From: Trogon surrucura | Lineage: Eukaryota > Chordata > Aves > Trogoniformes > Trogonidae | Assembly (NCBI GenBank): GCA_020746105.1 | Contig: CM036619.1 | Location: 54,606,635 to 54,670,634 of the forward strand | DNA: 64,000 nt | Reading direction: 5' to 3' | In this document: one piece after another, positions 13,931 through 27,464 of the stretch | Numbering within the stretch: the stretch's first letter is position 1 | How the letters are laid out: each line of letters starts with the position of its first letter | Position numbers and translations under genes: made by a program | The notes under the pieces: model-generated | The model's database searches: none | Told to the model about the DNA's origin: nothing | What the model saw: the letters and a program-made list of their open reading frames with translations, nothing else

Positions 13931-14681
13931 CCCTTTGGACAAGTTGTCTCCTATTTATCACCGGAGGGCTGGCACCGTTTCTGCGAAGAAATGCTTGAGG
14001 AGCAGGGTATGGGTTTGTGCTTCATGGGCAGGTTTTCTCGGGAAGTTGGACTTTTTATCTTCCAGAAGTAGGGGTAGGGTACGTGACACAATAGGTTTGT
14101 GTTGGAAAGTCGAAACCCATTTTGTTACCTAGTGTTTTTCAAGCAATGGGAATTCTTTGGCCTGTGGATTTCTACACAACCTTTATCTCAACACGCCCAC
14201 ATACACGAAGTGTGCAAAATAATCACTTTCTCCCTGAGAAAGTGTTTCTTACTGTTCCACTACAGACTCCAAAGAGTCTATAAAAGACCTGTTTCTGACT
14301 GAAAAATCCACCCCCAGATTAGGAAACAGTGGGATACTTCTGTCAGCAGTGCCCACAGAAGCTGGGGCACAAGGCTTCAGTGCTCACTGCATCTCATCTG
14401 GCCTTTCCACAACCTTGAGAGGCACTTCAAAAAGAAAAAAAAAAGTGAATTAGGAATTAAAATGTATCCAATAACTGACATATTTTGATGGCTTCTCTGT
14501 CAATTTGTTTCCTGTGCAAGTTAGGTATGTTTTTTCAACAGCTTTATGAAACACAATTAGTCAAAGGCACTTAGTGCCAGCCCTTCCACTTAAGAGAAAG
14601 ATTTTTGAAATGCTTCTCACTGTCACTGCGGAAAATCACTCTTCAGCAGAGGCTTGTGAAGATTTCCATACTACAGAAGCC

Positions 14682-15861
14682 TGTTTTGGTTTGGCCTGGC
14701 TGGATTTCGGCGGCAGGGGGGGAGCTGCAGGGTGGCTTCTGTAAGAAGCTGCTAGAAGCTCCCCAAGATTGATAGAGCCAATGCCAGCCGGCTCCAAAGA
14801 GGGACCCGCCGCTGGCCAAGGCTGAGCCTATCAGTAAGGTGATAGCAGAGGAACGCCTCTGTGAAAAACATATTTAAGAACGGGAAAAAGAACTGCGCCT
14901 TAACAGCTGGCACAGAGATGGAGGAGTGAGAATCTGTGCAGACACCAAGGTCAGTGAAGAAGGAGGAGGGGGGAGGATGGGCTCCAGGCGCCGGAGCAGA
15001 AGGAGTCCCCCGGGTCCGTGGTGAAGACCATGGTGAAGCGGGTTGTCCCCCTGCAGCCCATGGGCGAGGTGCAGAAGTCCACCGTGAGGATCACTGCGTA
15101 GATGTCCACCGAGGATTCCACGCCGTGTGGGTGGATGCCTGAAAGGGGACTGTAGCCCGTGGGAAGCCCACATCAGAGCAAGTTGCTGCCGGAACCTGTA
15201 GCCCGTGGAAGGGGGAATGCCCACGCTGGAGCAGGTTGGCCGGTGGGACTTTTGGGACGTTGTGGGTGGCTCACGCTGGAGCAGTTTCCCCAAAGGACTG
15301 CGCCTCAGACTCACGAGGGGTGGGCTGCCCCTCGTGAGGTGTCTCACTTTGGGCAGTTTGTGATGAATTGCCCTTCGTGGGACGACTCACGTGGAGAAGA
15401 GAGCGTGAAGCTTGTCTCCTGTGAGACGGACCCCACAGTGGCCCTGGGGAAGAGTGAAGAGTCCTCCCCCGGAGTGAAGAAGTGGTGGGACCAACATCGG
15501 ATGAACTGACCGCAGCCCCCATTCCCTGTCCCCCTGCGCCGCTCGGGGGGAGGAGGTGGAGAAACCGGGATTGATGTTAAGCCCGGGAAGAAGGGAGGGA
15601 TGGGGGGAAGGTGTTCTGTTTAAGATTTGTTTCTTTCTCACTTCTCACTACTCCTCTCTGATTAGTTCTTTTAATAAATGTACCGAATTTCCCCAAAACT
15701 GAGTCTGTTTTGCCCGGGACAGTAAATGAGGGTGATCTCCCTGTCCTTATCTCAAACTCTGAGCCCTTGGAGATATTTTCTCCCCCTGTTCAGTAGTGAA
15801 GGGGGGAGTGAGTGAGCAGCTGTGTGGGTACCTGGCGGCCGGCCAGGGTCAACCCACGACA
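14682..15861 (+). mobile_element. Solo LTR, about 1.2 kb, avian ERV, with perfect target duplication
   Basis: It begins TGTTTTGGTTTGGCCTGG and ends TCAACCCACGACA. A perfect 5-bp duplication, AAGCC, flanks it at 14677-14681 and 15862-15866. It contains TATTTAAG (14871-14878) and a polyadenylation signal AATAAA (15673-15678), so U3, R and U5 are all present, with a long R region. The middle (15040-15480) is GC-rich and made of diverged short repeats built around 'CCGTGGGA' and 'ACGCTGGAGCAG', which I recognise as typical of this avian LTR type. There is no internal proviral sequence, so it is a solo LTR left by recombination. Confidence 0.9.
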
Positions 15862-15912
15862 AAGCCATAGCAGCAACATCATCCTGCAACCTCTTGTTTG
15901 CATAAATACTAA

Positions 15913-15961
15913 ATTTCCAGAGGACCCTTTCCAACTTCAGCTATTCTGCAATGCTGTGAAA
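15913..15961 (+). mobile_element. CR1 LINE, short 3'-end remnant
   Basis: 'TTCCAGAGGACCCTTTCCAACTTCAG' followed by a degraded octamer tail resembles the last 50 bp of old CR1 subfamilies. The LTR that ends at 15861 may have inserted into this older element, but no upstream CR1 part could be recognised before 14677. Confidence 0.45.
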
Positions 15962-18900
15962 CAGCATCCCCTCTGCTAACCAGCTGTCCCCTTTCCATTG
16001 CTTTATTCTGCTGCTTCTGGAAAGTGCCACTTTTTCTCAGTGCCTACTAAAGTTTGTGGGAGTTGAATCATTCAGCACTGTCAGTTCTCAAACTGAGCCT
16101 CAAAAAAACTGTAACTAAGAATGCCTTCGAGAGTTATTTCCCAGGAACAGTTTTGTAAACATCAATCATTTCAACAGCTCTCAGACAGCCACAGCAATGA
16201 CCCTTCTCGGCAGGGCTGCCCAAAAATATGCACAGAACACAGCTGAAGTGTCTGTGCCCAACCCAGATAGACTCCCTGCAGGGGCCACACCCTGACACTT
16301 CACCACCTCACCAGGGGAAGGCAAAGCAAAGCAAGCTCTGTTTCAAAATAAGGTGAGCTGGCCCAGCTTTATGACTGTTAAGAAATAAATAACCAGTGTC
16401 AACCTCATTTATGCAGTATGCATCTCCTCAATGGAAGTTAAATGCATTCACTAGGTTGCTAAAGGGAGATCAGCAAAGATTGATTCTTTCTTTTAAACAC
16501 ATAGCAGAATGGTCTTGTTATTTGTATAACCAGTAAGCCATAAAACCTTAAGGAGAATTTGTATCCCAAAAACTCAGTTCTGTCCCCACTGATTTAGTAG
16601 TAAAACTATGATGAGTCTTGGGACACATGGGATTATCAAAAAAAAAAATTACACGGTTTTCAACCAGACACAGTCTCTTAAAATACTTGGAGAAAAAAAA
16701 AAAAAAAAGACTAGAATCCTTTGAAGTGGCTTTCAATTAAGCTTTTGAAAGAATTAGGATGTTATTTCTGTAAAACAGCTAGGCTATGAGTGTGGTTTAT
16801 AATTAAATACTGGGTGAAATCTTCAAGTCAAACATCACTTCTTGCAAATATATCCACTGACAGATTTGACGGAAGTTGCTTGGAGATATGTTCTTTCTTC
16901 CTTCTCCACAGGCACAGCAACTTACTTCTGGGAAAATAAAGGAGAATTGAAGGACTTGCCATTATGATATTTACATATAAACACCCCCCCACCATTAATT
17001 ATAATCACACAAGTCACAGAATTCTTCTGCAGTGCTGGTCAAAACCTCACTGGAATTTTGGTCAAAGTCCTCCATTCCTGTCTCTGGGCTCTGCAGGAAG
17101 CCACCAGTGCCTGGTGCCACATCAGTCCTCAAAGAGTTAATGAAATTAATTTTTACTGGACTATTTCAGTCATATCATACTTCAAGGCAAATATGAGCAA
17201 ATTTCACTATCTTGTCACAAAAGTTGAGGAGCAGGCAATGCTAAGTCGTACTGGCAGTATTATTGGGCAGTGCGTTTTTTAACAATTACGCAGTATTACA
17301 GGTACAACTATTTCTCTGAACATCAGGCCTGAACAGCTCTTTTGTTGCTGTTCCTTTATTCCTCTATCTCTATAAACATCGATTCTGTTTCTTCAGCTAA
17401 TTTAAATTAAAATCCTACCACATTTCTGGCTGTAAAAATAATCCCACCCTTTTCTCTCCTCTGTGATCCTCCATAATATCAGTTCAAATAAAAAGTTCTT
17501 GCATGCTTGAACCTTATTGACTACACTTCTGCCATCTTTGTACCCAAGGGCAATTCTTTTCTGTCATGATATTTACCACTCACTCGGGTATGCAATTCTC
17601 ACTAATTGCAGGGTAGTCTTCCTCAAGCTTATCCCTTCCCCTTCTTCCTGCATGCTTTTACCAATCCAGCTTCTTTGTTTTTCAAGGAAAAAAACCTCTC
17701 TCTCATCTTTGATGTGAGTTATAGATCAGAATTAGAAAAGAGCATCACTCAGAAGGATTAGTCCAATAGTGTAAAAATCATCAAAATATTTTAATGTTCT
17801 TTTTGGAAAACATTTTCAGCTAGAAGTTTGATGATTTTTTTTTAATCTGCAGAAGGCTTTAAAAATAAATATTCAGAATTGCGATAAATCTGCAAAAGGA
17901 AAATAGTGATTTGAAATATCCTGTGATATTTCAATATGCAATGGCAAGAAGTGGAAAAGGTGTGCTGATGTGGAAAATTCTTAATTAACATTTGAGTAAG
18001 TATTCTCTACCTTCTCCCTCCTCAGCTCACTGTGCAAGACTTTAATATCCTTGAATATTACCAGTGCTATAAATCCTCAGTTCTACATCAGAGAGTGGCA
18101 TGTATGACCAACAGTTTCTCATTATAAATTATGATGGGCACCATTGATCTGCCTTCCAACAGGATACTTACCACTAACTTGAAATGAATATTAATTAGGC
18201 TGTTAGTCCGTAAAAAAAAAAAAACAACCCAAAACAAAAAAACCAAGTGGGTTCTCAGTCTCAGTAACTGAGCACAGTAATTTTCATCAGTATCCCAAAA
18301 TGTCACTTGCATTATTTCACCTCTGGAGCCATTGCCTCAAAAAGCAATAGAACATAGTTCCCAGACATCACAATTATTTAATTTTATATTGAGAGAACTT
18401 GCAAACATCTTCTCTATTTGTCAAGTAATGAGCCAGTTCTTCTGTTTTAACAGTGAAGAAATGGTGCATCAAACATCACTGAAAAATCTGTTTGTGATTC
18501 CTTCTTAACCAGTACCAAATAGAGAGATGGATCACCTTGTGAATACAGTTGCCTATGGTCAGTTGTCCTGTGCCAAATATAGGGTTTCTGGTTTTGGAGG
18601 AAGTTCTAAAATACCACTTGCTCTGAATTAGGTGGAGTGCTAAAAAATTTAGTCAAGCGCCATTTTCTTCAGGGTGCCCGGAATAATACACTCATTCGGA
18701 GAGAAAAATAGAAAAAGCTGATCTGCATTGCTGATTTGGAGGGGCACCTGGTTCACCTCTCATGGCCTGAAGATAATCTTGGGGCAGCCCTGCTGCCAAA
18801 AGGCAGGAAGCTTTGGATTACCATGCAAGAGTTTGAGGATACCCAGGCATTTTTACTGATCTAAAGTGTTCAGAGCTTGCAGGGCCTCATGTGATGCTGT

Positions 18901-20563
18901 AAAAACACGTGCAGTGAGGGTGAGTGGAAGAAAAGAAGCTTTACATGTTTGAAGCTCAGGGGAAGGCGTTCACAACACAATTGATCTTCAGGGATCTAAT
19001 TAAGGACCAGTTAACATGTATATTGGGCTCCAAGAAACTATACCCTTTTTAAAACTTCAACTACTTCCTCATAGAGCCTCAAAAACCATTTAAAGGTTGA
19101 GAAAATAATTTTTAGTATTTGGTCTGACTGATACTGAAGCGAGGGCAGCTGAAAATAGCACAAGCCACCTGTAATGACTGAATTGTCAGATCAAGAAAGC
19201 ACTTGAGGTTGCAACCATGACCTTGCACCCTTTTTCATAGTGCTGTTTTTATCCCAGGAAATGGTTCGGAAACTGCCAAGACTGCGAGAGAAGCAGAGAG
19301 CTTCAGGGATCCCCAAGGCAACTGAAGAACAAGAGCTCAGAGCCTCTCCAACCAAATGTGCCAACCAAGCCAGGTAGTGACACTCTCCACAGTGTGTAAA
19401 CATCCATCCCACAGCCCCTGCTCCTGGTGGGGTGAATCAGAGTGCAGGCAGCAGCAGCCTTTCACCATCCATTTAACTGGTGCAATAATTACCTCACTTT
19501 AAACAGTTCTAAAATATAGCAGACTGCAGTCAACATCGAAAAAAAAATATTTAAATAGTTGGCTGTGTCCGAATCCTGACTACAAACTAATTTTTTTGAC
19601 AGGTTGCCCATTACAGATATCACAAGAAACAGCTCTGCAGCATCAGAGATTGATTCCAATTCCCCTCTTTTATCAGGGAATAACCTTAGCAAAACTTTCA
19701 AACTTATGGCAATCCACTAGTTTCAAATTGCAGACAAAATAAATCTTTAATAAAGAGGTTTGCTCAAAGACAGAACTGCCAGTTTAAAGACCTTACAGCT
19801 CCAAATCATGAGCCTGCATGCTCTCTGTAATTTAATACTGGAGGATCTTGGCTAACTTCATTAAGAGGATGACAGTGAAATTGAGATAAATCATACCATA
19901 GTGAGGGAGTAACCAATACAGAGAAAATTATAACCAGCAGGACAAATAAATTATATTATCACACAGATAACTCACTTCCACATTAGCATTAAACTGAGTT
20001 TCAGTAACACAAACTATATATTTTACATCAGAGCCCATGTTATTGTGAAATTAAACATGTACGATTCATGTAAATGCCTCTGTAATTGCTGGACCTGTCT
20101 TAGGTTTAGTTCTTGATTATTTTCAGCTCGTTCATTAAAAGTGAATTTTCTTTATTTTATAGCAATGTCTCATCAGAAAAAAAAATGACTGTTTTGATTT
20201 TTACATCTTCATCAACTAGTATCTCTGAAGTATCTTCAGTTAGTAAAGACAGACTCCAGCAATCTGAGAGACTTTTTTCTGGTGCTACCTTGTGTAAATT
20301 CAAAAAAATATTTTTCACTCTGTGAAAACTTTCCCCATCCTGTACCATCTTTTAGTGGTCACAGTAAGCAAATACTTACTAAAACTCCACACATGGTTCA
20401 CAGTAGCCAGAAAAAAAAGTTATAAGATGGTGACCTGACTGCACAGAGCCTTGGTTCTGTCTTGTAACTGCTAGTTCACTTTTTCTTCCCTGCACAGAGT
20501 ATCAATGATTTGTGTAAAGACTTTTCCTTCAGAAAGCCGAGTTACAAGTTTTATTAAACATAT
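15962..20563. other. Intergenic, nothing recognised
   Basis: AT-rich unique sequence with A runs (A16 near 16692-16707). No coding signal, no recognised transposon. Confidence 0.55.
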
Positions 20564-21297
20564 TGTCAAAGTTGTAAGACTGAATCAGTGACTAAGTTTT
20601 GGCAGATGCTCTCTGTGATCCCCTCACCATCATCCAGGGGAGTGTAACAGGAGAATCAGGGAAAGAGGCTTCAAGGTTGAAAAAGCCTTGAAATAGTTTA
20701 ATTAAAAAAAAAATTAAAAAAAAAGATAATATCAGTAACAATGAAGATGTCAAACTGTATACATACAAGAATGCAAAGATGCTCAAAGATACAAGAAAAT
20801 CTGCTGACACATGACCCACATCTTCCAGATGACAACAAGGTCCTGAGGATGAGCAAAAAATAAAAAAAAAATAAAAAAAAAATCCCACCCCAAGTCTCAG
20901 ACCAGACCCGGCAGCAGATGGTAGAGCCTGAGTACAGAGTCCAGATAACAGTCCAAAAGAAACAGAAAAGAAGCTGTGCTGTTCCTACCTAGGGTGCAGT
21001 GGAAGATAACCTGTTCCGTTGAAGGTCACCCTTCTGCAGTGTGGAAACAGGAACACCAGCAGCACAGGGAGAGATGATGACCACCTGGTATCAACCCTCC
21101 CAGCACAGCAGCACTAAAAGCCACAGTGCTCTTCTTGGGGACCCTTAAATACTGAGCATCATGAGAAGGAATGATATGACTGGTCCATTTGGGTCACCTG
21201 ACCCATCCTCTCCTCCCCACAGACACAGCTGCCCCTCCTCCCCCACTGTGCCAGGAGCCCCAGAGAACTTTTATCTTGGTGCTCTTAAACCAGAACA
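20564..21297 (-). mobile_element. Solo LTR of an avian endogenous retrovirus (copy B)
   Basis: Same family and orientation as 8999-9693, alignable from end to end with scattered substitutions. A-rich expansions near 20703-20724 and 20856-20881 make it longer. It starts TGTTCTGGTTTAAGAGCACC on the minus strand and has TATTTAAG as a TATA-like box at 21144-21151. The flanks CATAT (20559-20563) and CACAT (21298-21302) fit a 5-bp target duplication with one mismatch. Confidence 0.8.
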
Positions 21298-23553
21298 CAC
21301 ATTCAGCATAAATTGTGCATTTCAGTAACATTATTTAGTGTTTTGACAAAAATTGCACTGAATAATATGCAGTTTTTCCTACTGAGTCAGCATCTGAGTT
21401 CAGAAACTGTGTTTCAGGCCTTGCAGTAAATGTTTCTCAACATCTCTCCTCTCTAGCACTTCTCTTGTTTGTATCTCTTCAGAGGAAGAGCACTGGATGC
21501 TGAAGGAAAGGCTGCCCTGTCTCGCCATTCTCTTACCTCATCTTTGGGCTGCTGGTGGTACACATCTACAGGACTGTTTTCATTCTGTGTTTTGAAGGTA
21601 GTGATCTGGGAGGAATAGGTGTGGGTTGTGACTCCACTTTTGGCTGAGTCCTGCCCCTTTGCTTTCACGTTCTCACCTTTGCACTCCCCATGGGCCACTT
21701 GATCCCTTAGGATGGGACATGGGAGTACTATTTTTCACTGTGGATAAACACTGAGCATCATAGGAAAATGCCCCATCAGCTGTTTCCAAGCGCATCGTGC
21801 AATGCTGTGTTTTACGTGGCAGATGCCGATCACCCTGCGCTTACAGACTACAGACACATCTTTAGCAAGTAAAGGATTTGAGTCAGGACAACTAAGAAGG
21901 ACAAACACCAAAACGAGTTCTGTGCTATTCTTTGGTCAGTTCTACCTCTAGACTCTGTGACTGTGAATATATTAATTTCCCAAAACAAAGTCCATACTTT
22001 GGCATAGAATACTGTAGTGTAAGAGTGAATGAAACCCAAGAGCCTTGACTGGAACAGGAAATCTCTTTTTAATAGTTTTATGCTATTTACATTGAGTTAG
22101 AATACATTTCCTTAGTACAGGGCACAGGAAAATAGTCTTCTTATAATTGATTGATTTAAAAGACTTCTGGTCTACATCAGCAAAGGGGAACAATACAGAC
22201 CTGTGGGGGCAGACAACCTGATTTTGAAGTAACAGCTCTAAACATTAACAACTGCAATAACTGACCAGTCACATCATCTTGGAAAACCTGAAGATTCTCT
22301 ACTGCTTAAACTCCTTTTTATATCTCCTCCCCTGCAATTTTAACCCATCCATTTCTTCATCTCTTAGAAAGAATTGTTCTTCCCCTTTCTCTTGCAAAAG
22401 CCTTTTATTGTATTTGAGGCAACCGTTGATTAAATTTTACATTCAGTATAGAAGGCAAGCCTGACAACCAAATCCTCTAAGAAAACATACAATAAAGTTC
22501 AAAATTCTCAGTTTTTATTGGCTGAATTAAAAATACTTGAACAAAAATCATTAACACAATCCCATAAGAAATTGCCTGTCGTATTACATTTCCCAGGCAG
22601 TTTTAGCAAATACAATCCTGCTTAAAAAAAAAATACACAAATAAGCAAATTTCTCAGAAGTTGGCTTTGAAAACATCAAGACTTTGGCACATGCTAAATT
22701 CAGTATGTTTTCTTGCAAATCTTCAGTGAAGAGGTTAAGATGCTCTGGAGAAGTCTAGCAGTTTCTAGGGGGGCATCACCACCAGAGCTCCCTGAGGTTC
22801 CCACGCAGAGTTACCAGCCATGCAAAGGTGCGTGAGCCAGCTCAGGAGGTTTCTGTGGTGTGGCATGGCAGAGCAGGGTGCAGTGGTGTCTGCGTGGATG
22901 AGGAAGACGCAGGCTCTGTGATGGAAAGTGGAAGGTGCTGCTTTGGATGTTAAAGCAATGTTTAAAAAGAGAAGTAAACAGAAAACTTTTACAAGAAAAA
23001 TAACCCTCTGAAACATTGACTGGTTTTGGACAGCTTGCCTTGTTTTCTAGCATCTGCACACAATCAGGGATATATATATCTGGATAAGATAAAACTTCTT
23101 GTATTGCTGGGATCTCTATGTAGAAAAGAATCAAAGACTTCTTTAGGAAGGACTTGCTTTTCCTCTGATGCCACAATTCATGGAAATATCAATTATTCCT
23201 AGGAGTTATTCAAATATTCCTAAGAGTTACTGCTCATTAGCCTGGTAGGAGAATTCTCCATCATCTGAAATTCTCAGATTTCAGTAAGGGGAATTGGGAA
23301 TATTTACAATGTAGGGATTGAATACAGTGATATAACAGGCAAACGCCACATTGGTGTCTAATAATACAGGAAAGCATTGTCATGGAAAACTATACCGTCA
23401 TCATTTAAATTTTCTGTCATTTTTCAAGTGTTTCAGACTGCAAGGGATATTTCACTTAAATGTTCAGAATCACTGAGGCATATCTTCAACAAGTGGTTCA
23501 TTTTGTATTTGCAGTTGAAAGGAGCTTAAAATATTTTGTATGTTCTGTGGATG

Positions 23554-23580
23554 TCTTTCTTTCTTTCTTTCTTTCTTTCT

Positions 23581-23636
<56 letters not shown>

Positions 23637-23665
23637 TTCTTTCTTTCTTTTCTTTCTTTCTTTCT
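23554..23665. repeat. (TTTC)n microsatellite
   Basis: About 112 bp of TTTC repeats with a few single-base interruptions (for example near 23580, 23636 and 23650). One strand is pure pyrimidine. The reading frames here made of Phe, Ser and Leu are repeat artefacts. Confidence 0.97.
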
Positions 23666-26600
23666 GTCTATACACAAGGTGAAGACTGTATAGCTGCAAC
23701 TTCTATTTTGTACATTAAAAGGAGTGAGAGAAACCTCCAGTGAACAAATACATAATGTTAATATTTCTTTTAGAATTCGAGGAGTTTCTTACGATATGGT
23801 TTGAATGTTAAGAGCAATCAGACCCTGTATTTGCTGCAGTTTATAATGTAACACATTCCTTGAAGAGTAAGCTTCAAATGACAAGTTCTTTGGTTGTAAA
23901 TGTGTCTTTTAGGTAAAAAGCATAACGTCAAAGGAAAAGAAATGGAAGAAAATTTCATCTGTTTGTGTATCTCAGTACTAAAGTACCTGTATTCAGAGTT
24001 TGATTCCCACATTTTTTTCTGATTTTAGTGCATGTCTGTCTTAGAAATTTTTAATAATTATCGAAGGTATGAAACTTGACAGAAGCTGAGTATACCATGT
24101 TTATATGAGAATATTGTGTGAATTAATTCCCATGTTTTAAAAACTCTTTGTTCTCTCCTTTTTGTAAAACGTGAATTGTTTTTATTCGCAGTCCTTTGCT
24201 GAATGTATCTATGTAGAGAGTATGCTCCCTTTGTAAACCGGCTTAGATAGCATAAGTCTGTCAAATACTGCTGTCTAGGTCGCAAACAAGGAGTGCTCCT
24301 GTAATTTATGTAAAGAATTTAAAACCTTCGAAACACTGACCCAAAACTCCAAAAGCCCAGCCCAGCCTGAAATGTTTTAAAATGAAGTAAAACCTATTAT
24401 AGATAATAAAATAAACCCTAGAGTAATTGATTTTTACATATATATGCATCTAAAAGAGTGTGCAGCTCAGACTCAGGGGAACTGTTTTTCCCTAAAGCAA
24501 TCCTCAAAATCAAGCCTTCCCCACTATTTTTCCCATCTTGCTCCATCTCCACACAGGAAGGGGTGTCACATCCTGAGACACTTCTGTCTGGTTTTGCTGC
24601 ATGGGCCAAGAGATACAAAAGCTGTCAGGAGGCACAAACACAGACAGCTTATGCGAACACATAAAGCTCACTTCCTTAGGAAGTCCGGCAAAGAAAACTC
24701 CAGCACTGACCTCAGACAGTCACACAGGAGGGTGACTGAGGTTCAGCTGAGCTCATTGCGCGTTGTGGCATATCGTTTGTTGCCAAGATATGGACTGCAA
24801 TTTGTGTAGTGTGTAAGCAGCAGCAGCTTTGAAGCCAGTGTTAGAAGTGTAATTGGGTGAAGTCCAGGCTGCTTTCAAGGTGGTGAGAATCCTGACAGGA
24901 AATTTTAGCAGCTCAGATTCATTAACTGCAACCAGGTTCAGAAAGAAAGGCAAACATGACTAGGAGTTTCTCATTTCCCATGAAAAAAAAAAACAAAACT
25001 ACACCTTTTTCAAAGGATTAATTTATTTACATCAAACTTCCAAAACAATAATAATTTAAAAAGTAGATGTAGTGCAGGTTTCAAAATAAGAATGAGCCAC
25101 AGCCAGTGCTCCTTCAGGTGCTGTTCTTACAGAAACACCATGTACCTTTAACACAATTAAAACAAGCATGTACAGTTTCTAAACCTCAGCTGGGGCTTTG
25201 GCTTTTTGTCTTGATTTGTCATGATGGGTATAGAGTGATGCATAATGGCTAACTTGGCAGGCTGCCTTCCTGCAAAGGGACAAGTAGAACTAGTCTGTGA
25301 AAAGGGATGACTTATAAGAATGTCTTACCCCACTTGCCAGAATACAATGGTTCTCTATCATTGATTTATCTCTAGGAGGTGCATTTGAGGTTATATATAA
25401 ACCCAGAAAACGCTCACATGAGATTTTAAGATCAATGTGGATGACAGAAAGTAAAAACATGAGGAGTTCAAGACAGGAAAGGTGCTTGTTGAAAATAAAG
25501 CCTTCTGAATATTTATTAACTACTCCTGCTCTAACTTGCTCCAGAAAACACCCTTGGAAATCTTTGTTTTCTGAAGTTACTAGTGGTTTCTGAATCTATC
25601 AGTGTACCAAATGTGAATGCAAAAGTGCAGCTGCTCCTTCATCCCTTGATTTCTTTCAGCTGCAGCCAGAACAATTTTTCTTCATTTCCAGGTATCAACC
25701 TCTCTCTCACACACATATACTCCCAAAAGCCTAATCAGCAAACCAGAAACTACCAGGAGTGGTGCGTAATACTTTTGTTATAGAGTTGCATTGGACTATG
25801 AAAACAGTGTTGATGGTCCAAAGTATCTGTTCATTTGTGTGCTTCACATCACATAGCATCACAGGCTTCCTGCTATCATGCACAGTCACTGGATTTCATC
25901 ACAGTGTTCACCCCAAAATTACTGTGTTTTTCGGGTGGTGATTTTTTTAGCTCAGAAAGCACACACAGCAGGTAATAAAGACCGAGCAGTGAGGATCTGC
26001 TCTGGTCTGGGCAAGTTTCTGTTGGTAAGTAATATATTTTCCCAGACGACTGCTGCTTCGTTTTACCCAATAGAATGTTCTCTGCAAAAACATACCATAA
26101 GTGATTTATGTGGTAAGGGGTCAAGATCTATAGGAAAAATCTATAGGAAAATTGCTTTCTCAGACCAGCCCTGTAGCTGTAGTATCATCTCAGAGTTTGG
26201 ACTGCTGCTTTCAACAGTCTTCAGAGCCCACTTTTGACCTTTTTTATCTCTTCCTTTCTGTGTTGGTTGTCCTGTGGGGTCCTCCTATACTTTGGTCAGG
26301 AAGGTCATGTAACGAAAGAGGCTAGGGTTCCCAGAGTTTATCACTTCAGCTGTTGCTCCATTATTGCATGCCAGAACACCTGGGAAGGGAACAGGGTTTT
26401 TAGCTCCGCTCTTTTCCTGCTAGGACAAAACCATGGCTTGTTCATGCCCCTTTACATCACCTGTTTTTCTCCTTACATCTCTGCTGTTGGAATTGCCGTC
26501 CAAGGTGGAGGCAAAACGACAGCGGGAGAGACACAGTACAGTCTAATACCCAAAGTGACAGTTGCAAAATGAAGAGGAGGTGTTCATCTCCCATAGGTGT

Positions 26601-26759
26601 CTGCAGACATACACTGAACACTCAAGCTGATGCATTGTTCCCCTAGAGAGGCATACTGAAAAGAAATCAGGTTTCTTTACCCTTCTGCAGAGCATTTGGC
26701 ATCTCCCTGAGTGATGACACATTTGTTGTCACCAACAACATGAAAATTCCTCCAGGGAA

Positions 26760-26777
26760 TTTTTTTTTTTTTTTTTT
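26760..26777. repeat. T18 homopolymer
   Basis: Eighteen uninterrupted T in unique intergenic sequence; no element recognised around it. Confidence 0.9.
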
Positions 26778-27464
26778 GCTTCTGTAAGTGTGGGTGCTTG
26801 GATGAAATTAATGGATCACAAAATAATAAGGAACTGGGCAATTACCAGCAAAACTTATTTGCTATCTGCTGCTGAGCCTCAGTGGTGGAGGGAACACAAT
26901 CGTCTGTGTGCCCTAATGAAATGTGACAGACATTTAGAGACTGAAGGCTGACATTTCCTGACAGCATCACCATCTGTACACTGAAAGCTGCTAGTATCCG
27001 GACATCATAATCTGTTAAGGGTTGTTTATTATTGTACCTCCAAATCGCAGGTCACGTACATCCTGGAGTTACATGCTATTAATTTTATATGCAGTCTCTT
27101 TACCTTAGGTAGGATTGTAGTTCCTAGTCTCTTACTGTGCACCCTAGCTGGACATCTAATTTTCAAAAAAAACAAGCCAATAGCTTAAGACATAGATATT
27201 TGAAAGGAAAAAGAAAAAAAAAAAAGGGAGAAAAGAAAAAGCCTTCTAGGCTGCCAGCAGGCAAAATACATATTAACCTAATTCTTACTAGGCCAGCTGG
27301 AGTTATATAATGTGATTTCTAAGAGTAAAGGATTTTTCAAGGAAGTAAGGATTTAGTATATATGATATACAGCATTTTTTGCAGCTTCAGAATCATAAAG
27401 TAGAAATAGTTTCTACAATCCTACTTCTACACACAATGGAGGTATAAAGAAACTGTTTGAAGAA

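Larger units (their letters stand above)
9926..14681. other. Intergenic; holds CTCF-like motifs and candidate noncoding elements
   Basis: Apart from the separately listed motifs and candidate elements, I see no repeat family or coding exon. Open frames are short and show no recognisable domain. Confidence 0.55.
21298..27464. other. Intergenic, nothing recognised beyond simple repeats
   Basis: Contains the TTTC microsatellite, the T18 run and an A-rich purine tract at about 27206-27240. Frames such as 26234-26572 (112 codons) have no recognisable domain. Confidence 0.55.

Noticed and set aside
14874..15641. Several overlapping long frames on both strands (up to 157 codons)
   Set aside because: They lie wholly within the GC-rich repeat part of a solo LTR and resemble no protein.
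8999..21297. The two related LTRs as ends of a single provirus
   Set aside because: They differ too much for paired LTRs, no gag, pol or env frame or primer-binding site lies between them, and another solo LTR and unique sequence occupy the interval.
23460..23743. Frames rich in Phe, Ser and Leu
   Set aside because: Translation artefacts of the TTTC microsatellite.
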